64,000 nucleotides of DNA, from NCBI GenBank assembly GCA_954871525.1, contig OX940869.1, forward strand, positions 17,512,001 through 17,576,000. The letters are read 5' to 3'. This document shows, piece by piece, positions 33,658 to 44,800 of this stretch. Positions within the stretch are counted from its first letter, which is position 1. Each line of letters begins with the position of its first letter. Under the pieces are notes generated by a model that saw nothing but the letters and a program-made list of their open reading frames with translations, was not told the origin of the DNA and did no database searches. The DNA comes from Parietaria judaica (Eukaryota > Streptophyta > Magnoliopsida > Rosales > Urticaceae). Both the position numbers and the translations under genes were made by a program.

Positions 33658-34089
33658 AATTAGCAAGTTATGTAGCAAACTTTTTTAGATTTTTATAAAA
33701 GTTTCATGTATTAAAGTACTTTTTTGAAGGCGTGTTTAAGTACTTGTTTGTATTGAATAGGGAATTGTTTGTGACTTTAAGAACTGATCAATTATATGTA
33801 CATATAGTACAATATAGTAATGGCGTTATTGTTCTGGGCTTGTTTATAATTTTTGAATATATAGGCAAGCTAGCTTAATTCCAGGTGTAACACTAGTTCG
33901 GGTGCTCCCGCGTGCGTGCGCGGGGGCTTTCGGGATCCCGCAGCCCTTCCGGGCACGTGAATGGGAAAACAAGCGCTCTGGGGGGCTCCCAGTCGCGTGG
34001 GTTGATATCAGGCGCGCTCGGGGGGCCTTCTGGGACGCTTCTATAATAAATTTGGTTGTGGCGTGATTATTAATTACTGGCCAAAATTG
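33658..34089. other. 3' flank of the Ulp1 gene with a GC-rich block
   Basis: About 33890-34040 is a sharply GC-rich block (GCGTGCGTGCGCGGGGGC, GGGGGGCTCCCAG) in AT-rich surroundings. A minus-strand ORF over it (34095-33844) resembles nothing I know. It could be a captured fragment or a small insertion; no TSD is evident. Confidence 0.4.
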
Positions 34090-35017
34090 TTTCATTTAAT
34101 CGCGGCACAGTTTTCCATCATGCCGAACGAGACGGAGTAACCATTTTTAAAAGCCTAGGCGTAAAATAAAATAAGCAGCGGTTATTAGTAAATTAAAACA
34201 ACGGCTAGAATAATTATTAACCGTGGCCGATGATACATTTACGAAAGGAAAATAGAATACGAAGCCGCGGCGGAGTATAAAAGAAAACCTAATATAAAAT
34301 TGTACATAACAAGGCTCATTTTCTCTAAGCCGCGGCCTTTGTGAAAATAAATAACGGTTAATTTTAGTTGGCACCTCGGCGTTTTTTACATTTTCAAGGG
34401 GAAAAAAAGTAAGGAAGCCGCGGCAGGTTATTATATAAAAAAATCAATTTTTAAATTCCAACAGACTGCTTTTTTCACACTAGCCGCGGCGTTGATCAAG
34501 TATTACAATGGTACAATTCTTCAGGGTACCGCGGTTTCAAATATATTAGTGGCCACGGTTTTTTGTTTAAACATGTGCCGCGGTTTGTTGTTTGGCACGA
34601 CGCCGCGGTTGTGTTTAGTGGAACACTGTTGTTTACTGAAACAAGGAGCCGTGGCTTTCGTTGTAAATGAGTTTCAGCGATTTATTTAAGCGAAACACCG
34701 TTCCTATCACAAAACAAAGCCGTGGTTAAATTTACTAGGTTTCCGTGTAAAAGTGCCGCGGCTTAATTATCAAAGACCGTGGCAATATTTTTGGTGAAAA
34801 ACACGGGTCAACAACGTTTCAAAGACATTCTAACCAATTATTGCCGCGAACATGTAGAAATTCAGCTGCGGCTTCGCTGTTTTCCAACCACGTCTCAGAT
34901 TTATGGTGTAATATTTGCTCGCAAAGTACCACGTGTTATCAACCACTTTTCAAAACTGTCCTCAAAGGTTTTAAGGACTATTCTAAACTGTCTTCGAATC
35001 GGATATTTGTACTAGTG
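34090..35017. repeat. CCGCGG-motif cluster 7 (right subterminal candidate)
   Basis: Eight exact motifs at about 34264, 34331, 34416, 34483, 34530, 34577, 34602 and 34756, plus CCGTGG/CCACGG forms. After about 34880 the motif fades out. The stretch ends near TACTAGTG, a candidate CACTA end. No coding region. Confidence 0.6.
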
Positions 35018-36504
35018 AATATCAAATCTTATTAAGTCTTTATCAAGAAAGATTTAAATCTTAATATAAAATAACAAATCTTCCGGAAACAAATCTTCTA
35101 AGATTCATATCTCTCTATTTTCGAATTTTTCTATATCGGATATACAATTATTTAATTTGAAAATAATATTAAAATTCAAAAAAGATTTAATTGAATTTCA
35201 TGGTTATTTTTAAATCAAATATAAATCTTTTTAACTATAATTAATATTTAATATTAATAATTAAATCCAAATAATTAAAATTATATTATTAATTAAATAC
35301 ACCAGAAATTAAATCTTGTATTTAATTTTATTTCAAATTCGCAGCCCAAAACAAACTCTAATCCAAATCCAGCCGAATTATTGTTTTGGCTATAACTCTT
35401 GCTCCGTTCATCAGAATAATGCGATTCAAAATGATAAATTCTTATAATTTGATTTCCCATAATACTTCTATTTTTTAGAGGTCAAATTCAAAATATTAAA
35501 TTTTCATTTCCCAAGCTGTACCAAAACTTTGGTACTTTTGCTACTTTAAGATAAATAGACATGTCGTGACCTAAGTCTTGAATCTAGTCTATTTGGATCC
35601 ACCCTATATTCAATAAATGAATATCTTATGCGGTGTAGCTCTTATGGAGTTACAAAGGAGACTAATGGACATATTACTCAAGCTTTGGTAAAATGAAGAA
35701 ATTTCACCAACTTCGATTACATTCCACTATAGCTTGAAGTTGAACATACTCTTGAGTAATAATTACCCTACTGCCCTTTATGACGACACACTCTTTAATC
35801 TATGATTCTTACAAACTACTCACTCAATCGGATTATGAATCCTATGAGCTATACATGAGTACTTATTTGATTCCCATTAGTCATAATAAAGAAATCATAA
35901 AATTGGTATCCATATCTACATCCATGCAACTTGCCTCGGTCAACCTTCTGATCCCAAAATGAATGTGATTTGGAATACCATGATCAAATCAAAGATCATG
36001 TGAATTGAACCGTACAAGTCCTTGATGAGGACATTAACCGATTTCATCTGATCATTTAATTTTACTATCATCTGTGACAGACTTACATGATGATTTCAGA
36101 TTTAAGTATGTCCGTTCAGTATGGAGACACTCTAATACCGAGTGACCTCAAAGGTGCAGGACCAGGACATGATCCGGTAATAGACCATCACCTAAAGTAT
36201 TTGAGTTCACTAATAGTCGTTTCCGATTAGAAGCTCCCACTTTCTAATCCAGACCATGGACATAGCATTAAGTTCTCAACTTATGTTCGTCAAACCTCCT
36301 CACATAGACTGTATGTGATGACAGAGCATATATGTAAATCGTATAGAACTTTGAGACGAATCATTTGATTTTATAATATATTGGATATAACTATATAATC
36401 CTAGCATTAATAAGTTATATTTTCTTTAATAGGAAAGACAACCATAATCTTATTGAATGGGATTAGCGTCTGAATATAGAGCATATTATAAAATATGTTC
36501 AACA
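35018..36504 (-). repeat. copia-type LTR piece C (minus strand)
   Basis: The right end TTCAACA at 36504 is the reverse complement of an LTR start TGTTGAACATATTTTAT. It aligns along its length with piece A, including CTTTGGTACTTTTGCTACTTT, CATTCCACTATAGC and CAAACCTCCTCACATAGACT. It is truncated on the left by the CCGCGG-motif DNA. It could be the missing half of piece B, split by that DNA, or a separate solo LTR. Confidence 0.6.
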
Positions 36505-37234
36505 CGTTGACACTGGCCCTTCCAAAAGGGCACAAAGGGTTTTATCAACAACATCATAAGTCGCGGCGGTGCTGAAGCAATGGATGCTCGCGTCCAGTTG
36601 GTCATAGCGGTGGTCGGCCTCCATTACCAACTCCTTACCCTTGTGAAAAAGAAGACGGTGGCTTGATCTCTCCGCATCACGATCCTGGCAAACAGTGAGT
36701 AGATCCTCATAAAGGTTGGTAAGACCGACGTAGCTTTTATTCAAGTGCATTTAGTGGTCAGCAAGATCCAAAGTCGCCTGATTAAGAAGAGCGTCGACTC
36801 GACCCTTGTCACGGAGAAGGCTTTCATAGCGATCCCATAACTTTAGAAGATCGAGATTCGGACGAGATTAAAGCTCCTCCAAACGAAACACCAAATCCTC
36901 CCGAGAAAGACGTTCCTTATCGAGCTGAGTGCAAGTGGATTTTAAATGGGTAGACAGTGAAGAAAGATCCGAGCAAAGGGATATGATTTCTTCATCCTTG
37001 GTCGAAAGGAGCAAGTTGGTTGCATAAATGGCCTGGCCAAGAAAAGAGAGACACCAAAAGAAGAAAGAATAAGAAACCCGCGTGAATGATAAGCTCATAA
37101 CAAAAAGGGTCATGGGGATCACCTTGATGTGAGAGGAAATGAGGATTTCAAGGGTCGACCCCTGTTCAGCTAGTGTTGGGACGACAAAACCTTCGCCCCG
37201 GCGAGAGGCGATACGTCGAAACATCTCGCAAGAA
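36505..37234 (-). pseudogene. coiled-coil part of an old Tat antisense ORF
   Basis: The minus strand reads as one frame with two or more stops: LLLSTKDEEIISLCSDLSSL, RLSREDLVFRLEEL, stop, RDKGRVDALLNQATLDLADH, stop, LNKSYVGLTNLYEDLLTVCQ. This is a coiled-coil protein like the C-terminal half of the plant 'putative gypsy-type' ORF. The N-terminal half lies at 48031-49896, on the other side of the copia insertion. No known function. Confidence 0.55.
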
Positions 37235-37239
37235 TATAA
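37235..37239. other. target site duplication TATAA (left)
   Basis: Directly before the LTR start TGTTGGAC; repeated at 48026-48030. Confidence 0.92.
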
Positions 37240-40007
37240 TGTTGGACATATGTGTCCTTAAACAAGATAGTTTATCCATTTGTAAAAGATTATGACAAGT
37301 CGTTGAACAAAGATGATGCTTATTATGATAATCTTATTATAGTTTCTGGTAGAGTAAAATAGAATGTTTGATTCCTTAGTTCACAAAGGATGCAATTATG
37401 TTATTATTATCACAACAGAGTCAATGTGAGGAAGAATTAATAATCATAATAAATGAACTTAAAATGTCCGTGACCTGATCAACTGGGTGGGAGCCCATTA
37501 ATCGTATAAGGTCATTAATGTGACTAAGTGATAATCCTATTCTGGATTTTGTGTGTGTCACACTCACTAGAAGTGCATTAAGTATGAAGTGTCTTCATAC
37601 TGGACTGGACCTGACTTAAACTCCGGAAGTTATCATATAAGACCGTCACTGATAACTTGGAGTTGAGTCACTAGTAGATGATCAAATGGATATTCGATCT
37701 AAGTCCTGAGTGATCTTGAGTCCAAGCTGCTGGCTTGATTGTTCTTTGATTTAACCGTTAAAGAACACGAAATATTACCGCTGTTCCCAACACTATTATT
37801 TTGGGAACATGATAGTCAGCAGTAAGGGTAGCTTGATCATAGACATGGGCATCACACAGCTCTCTTCAGAGTGATGATGATTCCCTTGATTGTCGGTGGT
37901 GAGAAGTGAGAGGTATCCATGCGCAACTTATGAATCGAAACCATAAGTGGGTCACTCATAATATTACTGACTGAGTCAAGGATGAAAATGCAATGAGGGG
38001 CATAACGGTAGAAACCGCCTGCTCGTGTGTGGATCATCAAGTGAAAGATCAATAACCCGAATTTGATTGTATCAATGGACACCCTGCTGATATAAAGGGA
38101 ATAATATATACCGTATCACTAAAGAGTGCAGCCTCGGGTCTATAGTGGAATCACTTCGAGGTTTGACGAACAACTAGCAGTTCGTTGGAGCTTAAGTGAT
38201 ACGGGTCCATGGTCCCCAGGATAGCTCCGTAACGGATGATACGTACGTGATTAAAATAGATTCTGGATAATGTTTAATCATTTGGCTTGACTTATAAAAC
38301 TGAAAGGTCTGTGGCAGACGTCAGATAGTTTTATCGTTAGCGTGGCAAAAGTACCATATTTTGGTACACGAAATTAACTGATAAAAGAAAGTTAGAATTT
38401 AGATTTTCTATCAGCATCATGTTGTTGGAAATTAAATTCTAAGCAACTTTGCTTTTTGAACCATGTCATTTCGACTTACGGTTAGTGATTTATGGATTTT
38501 CTAAGTTTATGATCGGTTCGATAAACTTTGAAATTAAATCACATGTCACGAATTTAAATGATGGTGTGGCACCATGACATTTTAATGTGTGATATTGAGA
38601 TCAGGTAATATTAATATAATTTAATTATTTGGATTTAATTATTAATATGTTATTAATAATTAATTAATAATTAATAGATTTATATTAATAAATAAAAATA
38701 TATTTTTATATATTGTTACATGTGTAAATTCGAATTAGGGTTTGGTGATAACAAACCCTAGCTAAATTCGAATCTATGAATTGAAGATTTTTATTTTTGC
38801 GGCATAAGTACCTATTGTTTGGTATTTTGGCAAAAAACCCTAAAATCAATTTAATCCATTGGATCGGTTGTGATTTAATATCAACCGTTGGATTGAGATA
38901 ATTGATTTGAAACCTAATGTAATTCGAAATTGAAACTTGGTGACCAAGTTTAGGTATTTCGAATTTGCTTAATTAATTATGTCCGTTGGATCGGTTTTGA
39001 GATTTAATCTTTAACCGTCGGATTAGAAATTAATTAATATTATATATATGATATATAATTCGAATAATATTGTGGATAAGATTTCGAATTAGGGTTTTGT
39101 TAAACCCTAGGGTATTTGACTTTATCCCTAATTGATTTGATCCATTGGATTGGTTTAAGATTTATTTTTAACCATTGGATCTAGATAATCATTATCAAAT
39201 TCGAATTTAAATATATATGTATAATATAATTCGAATAATTATAATATAATGATAAGATTAAATTTTTGATCTTATCTTGTATTATTATTTAATTAAATCC
39301 ATGATTAATTATATCCATTGGATTTAGATGAGATTGAATCTGGACCATTGGATTGAAATAATTAATTATATTTAATTAATAGAATTCGAATTTTAGGGAG
39401 GGAATTTCTCCAATTCGGTTACGGTTTGAGCCTATAAATAGGAGGCTCATTCTACACATTTTTCACACCTTTCCCCAGAGAAAAAATTAGAACTCTCCCT
39501 CTTCCTCAGGGTCTGCGAATTTTCTCTCTGATCTCTTTTTTCTGGTTCGGTTTAGGAGACTATTTCTCCGGAAACTTAAAAAGAACCATCAGTTAAAATT
39601 TTGGGACAAGGTCCTGCCGGCGAAGCCCACGCTTCGGTACGAGGATTCCAGGAGAATATCCCGGAAGATCACGGGAGTTTCCCTCAGCACTGGCGGAGCC
39701 CTGCCCGATTCAGAACGCGCAGCCGGAAGTCGTCAATTGAGGTACGGCCTTATGCATTGGGTTAATAAATGCAACCATTTACTGCTTTCTATTTATTTCC
39801 TATTATGACTAGATTATTAATAATGATTTATGAATATTAAATTACATAATATTTATCAGATCTTGGGATATGGATATTATCCGATATTCGGACCGTTGTA
39901 CGGATAACAAGTTTTCCGCTTTAAAATAATTTTTTAAATGTTACCCGGACGGTCCGGAGGTACAATTCGTGATAATTTTCAAGGAATCCGAGACGTGATT
40001 TCCGACA
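37240..40007 (+). repeat. 5' LTR of the copia element, 2768 bp
   Basis: TGTTGGACATATGTGTCC ... TTCCGACA. The U3 part has four related ~50-bp blocks with paired CATTGGAT-type phrases (near 38862, 38983, 39140 and 39308). The LTR is unusually long for copia. Small ORFs such as 38082-37852 (minus) are duplicated in both LTRs and are not genes. Confidence 0.96.
39433..39440 (+). promoter_or_regulatory. LTR TATA box (5' LTR)
   Basis: TATAAATA in GAGCCTATAAATAGGAGGC. The 3' LTR has the same box at 47451-47458. Confidence 0.7.
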
Positions 40008-40009
40008 AT

Positions 40010-40022
40010 TGGTATCAGAGCC
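40010..40022 (+). promoter_or_regulatory. primer binding site, initiator Met-tRNA
   Basis: TGGTATCAGAGCC starts two bases after the LTR end. It matches the 3' end of plant initiator methionine tRNA. Confidence 0.95.
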
Positions 40023-40164
40023 ATGGTTCAAGGATAAATATTTACGTAATTTAATTAATGGGTTTAAGAACGAATTATTTGATGAATAAAATTAATTATT
40101 TAAAATTGAAATTTTGAATTTCTAGATATTTTAAATATTAATTTAAAATAAAAAAAAAAATTAC

Positions 40165-40550
40165 CCGACCCGAAAAATCGGACCGGGTAGTTGGACCGGG
40201 CTGCCCTTGGCAGCCCAGCCCGAGAATGATGCGAACAGGGGCTGCCGCTGCAGCCCCAGTTTGTTCGCCAGGGGCAAAGCCCACGGGCCAGGCCCACGGG
40301 CAGGGCCCTCGCCAAGGCCATTCGGCCAGGGCAAGGGCACCCGTGTGGGCCTGGCGGGCTGGCCGCAGGCCACGCTGCCTGGCAGCGGAATGGGCCTGCA
40401 GGCCCAGCCCGAAGTGCTAGGGCAATGCCCTGGCCTACCCGTGGGCTGTCCCTGCCCATTCCACGGGCACGTGGGCCCGGGCTTAAGCCCGGAGGGCCCA
40501 CGTGCAATTTTTTATATGGGTCGGATTTTTATTCCGACCCGGATCCCGTG
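40165..40550 (+). other. GC-rich island with inverted repeats in copia leader
   Basis: GC-rich DNA set in very AT-rich flanks. Inverted repeats: GGGCTGCCCTTGGCAGCCC near 40198-40216; CACGTGGGCCC paired with GGGCCCACGTG around GGGCTTAAGCCC at 40469-40504; and GGGTCGGA/TCCGACCC at 40518-40540. ORFs here (40207-40563 plus; 40507-40100 minus) are compositional, with Pro, Gly, Ala and Arg only. It may form a strongly folded RNA leader. Confidence 0.65.
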
Positions 40551-41361
40551 GATTAATTATTAATTATTATTAATGAAATTAATATTTATGAATTAAAATT
40601 AATTATGATTAATTAATATAAATTAAAATATGGATGTTATTTCTGGATAAATAACATTGTCTTATTTTAATTAATTCATAAATTTAAATATGGATGTTAT
40701 TTAATAATTAAATAACATTGTCTTATTTAATAAATTAAAATATGGATGATAATATTCGAAGAATAATATCATTGTCTTATTTTAATATTTTCATAAATAA
40801 TTATTAAAGGGCATTAAAATGTTTAATGATAATTCTTAGAGAATAAGTATCATTAATTATGAATATTCATCATAGATATAATTTGATATAACCTATTTTC
40901 ATAACCCTCAAACATAGTGTCTATGTTTAGATCATTATTAATATGTCTATATAGGATAGATATAAATAATAAAGAGTAAATGTAAAAGTGTTAATTATTA
41001 GTCGGAAAAATTTCAAACGTACAATCTTGCCTAAGGAAGAGGGAATCAAAAGTGGGGCCGGTTCACCATCCACTTCTGGGTGACCGGTTAGGACCCCTCC
41101 CATCGACCTGGAGAGCGTACGTTTTGATCTATCACTACCGACGAAATAATAAACACATTTTTTTGGGCTTATTTTAAAATTACGTGACGTAATAAATGAA
41201 GCCAGAATATAAACTTTTAATGTGTCATTAATAGACAGTTTATATAATAAGTTTTTATAACTTAGAAATTAAAAACGTTATTTCCTAAAAACAATGGCAA
41301 GTATAGAATAAAACAAAGGTCTCCATTATTACTGTCACAAGGTCTGCTAACCACACCGCCT

Positions 41362-41720
41362 CGAGTCACCCTAGTGTGTCCATTCCCTAAGGAAGGTGTG
41401 CTTGTGGGAGGTTTGACACCGTGATAGTTCCAAAAGAATATGGGGACGGAGGAATCTTGGAAATGGACCGCGAGTCACCCTAGAGTGACCATTCCCTAAG
41501 GACGACATTTCCAAGAGGATCCCGAGAACCGAAAATAATGGGTTAAGCTTGCACGGAAGTTGGTGCTTCCCGACCGTCTATGGTGATAGTTAATAATCAT
41601 AGAGGACTTTTGTAGTTCTTGTTATGAATATTAATTAAGTTTATGACTAAAACTTAGTTTAACCAAACTACACGGTTGATACCGCGAGTCACCCTGGAGT
41701 GACCATGCCACTAAGGACGG
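41362..41720 (+). repeat. three dispersed 37-bp leader repeats
   Basis: CGAGTCACCCTAGAGTGACC followed by ATTCCCTAAGGA and variants, at 41362-41398, 41471-41507 and 41684-41720. Each holds a short inverted repeat GTCAC...GTGAC. Confidence 0.85.
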
Positions 41721-41873
41721 CAACGACGTGTACAGTCGGTTAAATTATCACGAAATAGTTAAAGGGTTTATTTAACGTTTTTCCCAGAACATGTTTGCAT
41801 CATGTAACTATTTCAAATAAAATATTTTTCTAAACATTCTACCTATAATAAAGTTTAATAAGTTTTTTTTTCA

Positions 41874-44800
41874 ATGCCAGTTAAAATGTCCTTCGACAAA
41901 CAAGAAATGGAAAAGTCTGCTCTGACGCTGAGGTCTCAAAATCAAAGCAATCTGGTAAAAGTCACAAAATCCCTAAGCAAGCTGGCCATGAGTGGATCTT
42001 CGGAAAAACTTGGAATGGCAGATCAGAATGCTATAAACTCTCTAAACAAGAGGAAGAGAATTGATGGAAACCAGGAAGAATTCTTCCAGACTGGGAGTAC
42101 AAGTAATGTTGATCGTTCAACATTAGAATCATGTTTCGTGGACAACTCATCCTTCAACTGGATCTTGGATTCAGGAGCAAACGATCATGCATGCAATTCT
42201 CTTCAGTCTCTTGACGAATTGGAAGAGATAAATGAAGGACCAACTTTAAAAGTAGGAAACGGGGAATTCCTGCAAGCAAAAGCAGTAGGAAATTTGCGAC
42301 TGACATTTGGAAATAAGTATTTATTTGTTGATAATGTGTACTATTATCCAAATGTCTGCAGAAATATACTTTCTGCTTATCTGTTGTACAAACAAGGATA
42401 TACTCTAAACTTTCGTGGATCCCATTGGGTCATCACAAAGGATGGAGTATATATTTGTACTGCTAAAGCAGAAAATGGATTATACATCCTAAGACCAGAT
42501 TATGGTAGCTGCATGAATACTGAGATGTTTAAATTGGCAATGCCAAAGTCAGTCAAGAAACCCAAGATTGACAATGATGTTCAAACGTACCTGTGGCATT
42601 TAAGATTGGGTCATATTAATCTAGACAGGATAAACAGGCTGGTAAAGGATGGACCCCTTAAAGAACTAACAATCGGTTCTTTGCCTGTTTGCGAATCCTG
42701 TATAGAGGCTAAAATGACTAAAAGACCTTTTTCGGTAAAAGGTCAAAGAGCCACTAAACCATTAGAACTCGTCCATTCTGATGTATGTGGTCCCATGAAC
42801 ATACAAGGAAGAGGAGGAATTGAATACTTTGTCACTTTCATTGACGATTATTCAAGATATGGTTACGTTTATCTCATGGCTAAGAAATCTGAAACCTTAG
42901 GTAAGTTCAGAGAATTTCTGGCAGAGGCTGAGAATCAACTAGGACTATCATTGAAGTCTCTTCGATCTGATCGAGGAGGAGAATACCTAGATCACGAGTT
43001 TTGCGACCTCTTGATCGAGAAAGGTATAACATCTCAACTAACTGCTCCTGGCACACCAGAACAAAATGGTGTTGCAGAAAGGAGAAATAGGACCCTACTG
43101 GAAATGGTAAGGTCAATGTTAAGTTATTCATCACTACCCAATTCCTTCTGGGGATATGCTTTGTTGACGGCAACGAACATTCTAAATGTTGTGCCGTCAA
43201 AATCTGTTTCTAAAACGCCCGTCGAATTATGGAATGGCAGAATACCAAATCTGCGACATTACAGAATTTGGGGATGTCCTGCACATGTGCGGACTGGAAA
43301 CAAGAATAAATTGGAATCACGAACGGAAGTTTGTCTGTTTGTAGGATATTCCAAAGAGACTAAGGGAGGTTTGTTTTATAGTCCAGAAAGTAAGAAAGTA
43401 TTTGTCTCTACAAATGCTACTTTTCTAGAGCAAGATTATATGACAAACTTCAAACCTCGAAGTAAAGTTGTACTCGAGGAGCTGTCAGGTGACAAAGTCA
43501 CAATATCTCCAACAGTGCCTGTTGTCGAAGATATAGCAGAAACCACGGTCCCAAATCAGAACCAAGGGGTACTCAGACGTAGTGGGAGGTTCAAAAGACC
43601 AGTTGAACGCTACGAGCACACCCAGTTGGAATTTCACCTAGCTGTCACTGACACTAGCGTTGAAGATCCCATAGGCTACAAGCAAGCTATGGTTGATCCT
43701 GATAAGGGAGAATGGCAGGAAGCCATGAACCAAGAAATAGAATCAATGGATTCTAATGAAGTCTGGGAACTTGTAGACTTACCGGATGGCTTCAAAACCA
43801 TTGGCTGTAAGTGGGTATACAAGCGAAAGAGAGGAGTGGACGGGAAGGTTGAAACCTTCAAGGCTAGACTAGTGGCAAAGGGTTTTACCCAGAGGGAAGG
43901 TATTGATTTCGATGAGACCTTCGCTCCAGTCGCTAAGTACAAGTCCATCCGGATTCTCATGGCCATAGCCTGTAGTCTCAATTACGAGATTTGGCAGATG
44001 GACGTCAAAACCGCCTTCCTGAACGGGTACATTGACGAAAACATCTATATGGACCAACCAGAAGGGTTCGTGCAACAGGGTCAAGAAGGGAAGGTTTGCA
44101 GATTACTTAAATCCATTTATGGATTGAAGCAAGCCTCTAGATCCTGGAATCTAAGGTTCGATGAAACCATCAAAACCTATGGATTCATTCAAAACGTCAC
44201 TGAGGCCTGCATCTATAAACTCAATGACGAAACCGTGGAAGTTTTTCTTGTTCTGTACGTCGACGATATTCTTCTCATTGGAAACAGTGTGAAGAAATTA
44301 TCGGACGTAAAGGCGTGGCTATCTACGCAATTCCAAATGAAGGACATGGGAGAAGCCAGTTATGTTCTTGGGATCCGTATTTTCAGGGATCGCAACAACA
44401 GGCTTCTGGCCTTATCTCAAGCAGCTTACATTGATAAGGTGCTTGAACGTTTTGCAATGGCAAACTCCAAGGGAGGTAATTTACCGACCAGACATGGAGT
44501 GTTCCTCAGCAGGAAGCAATGCCCAACTTCTCCGGAAGAGCAAGATGTGATGAGGCGAATACCCTATGCTTCAGCAGTGGGAAGTCTGATGTACGCTATG
44601 CAGTGTACTAGGCCAGACATCTGTTACGCTGTGGGAATTGTTAGCAGATATCAATCCAACCCTGGTATGGCTCACTGGACAGCAGTGAAGAACATTCTCA
44701 AGTATCTTCGGAGAACGAGAGACTATATGTTAGTGTTTTCAGGATCAGAACTGAATCCACTAGGATACACTGATTCAGACTTTATGTCTGATAGAGACGC

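Larger units (their letters stand above)
8842..35017 (+). mobile_element. En/Spm (CACTA)-type DNA with nested insertions, ends uncertain
   Basis: The unifying evidence is a TnpA-like plus Ulp1 protease gene (30.6-33.7 kb) flanked by many CCGCGG-core motifs, which resemble the subterminal repeats of CACTA elements. The left limit is a CACTA pentamer at 8842, and the right limit a TAGTG at 35013-35017. Beyond those five bases I see no terminal inverted repeat, and the flanking three bases do not match. The ends are therefore candidates only, and more than one element may be present. No TnpD/Transposase_21 region is seen. Two LTR insertions (9204-19902 and 25425-27665) are nested inside. Confidence 0.5.
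40023..41873 (+). other. long non-coding leader of the copia element
   Basis: 1.85 kb where gag should be. AT-rich, except for the GC-rich island 40165-40550. It has three dispersed 37-bp repeats and the conserved stretch 41030-41145 shared with the minus-strand relative (GAGGGAATCAAAAGTGG, CCCCTCCCAT). No plausible Gag frame on the plus strand. Confidence 0.75.

Noticed and set aside
33844..34095. 83-aa minus-strand ORF over the GC-rich block
   Set aside because: Unrecognised composition-driven product crossing into AT-rich DNA.
37852..38082. 76-aa minus-strand ORF, nearly identical at 45870-46100
   Set aside because: It is simply the same LTR sequence present twice. No homology and no gene context.
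40207..40563. ORFs on both strands in the copia leader island
   Set aside because: Only Pro/Gly/Ala/Arg-rich low-complexity products, no homology I recognise, and open on both strands because of GC bias.
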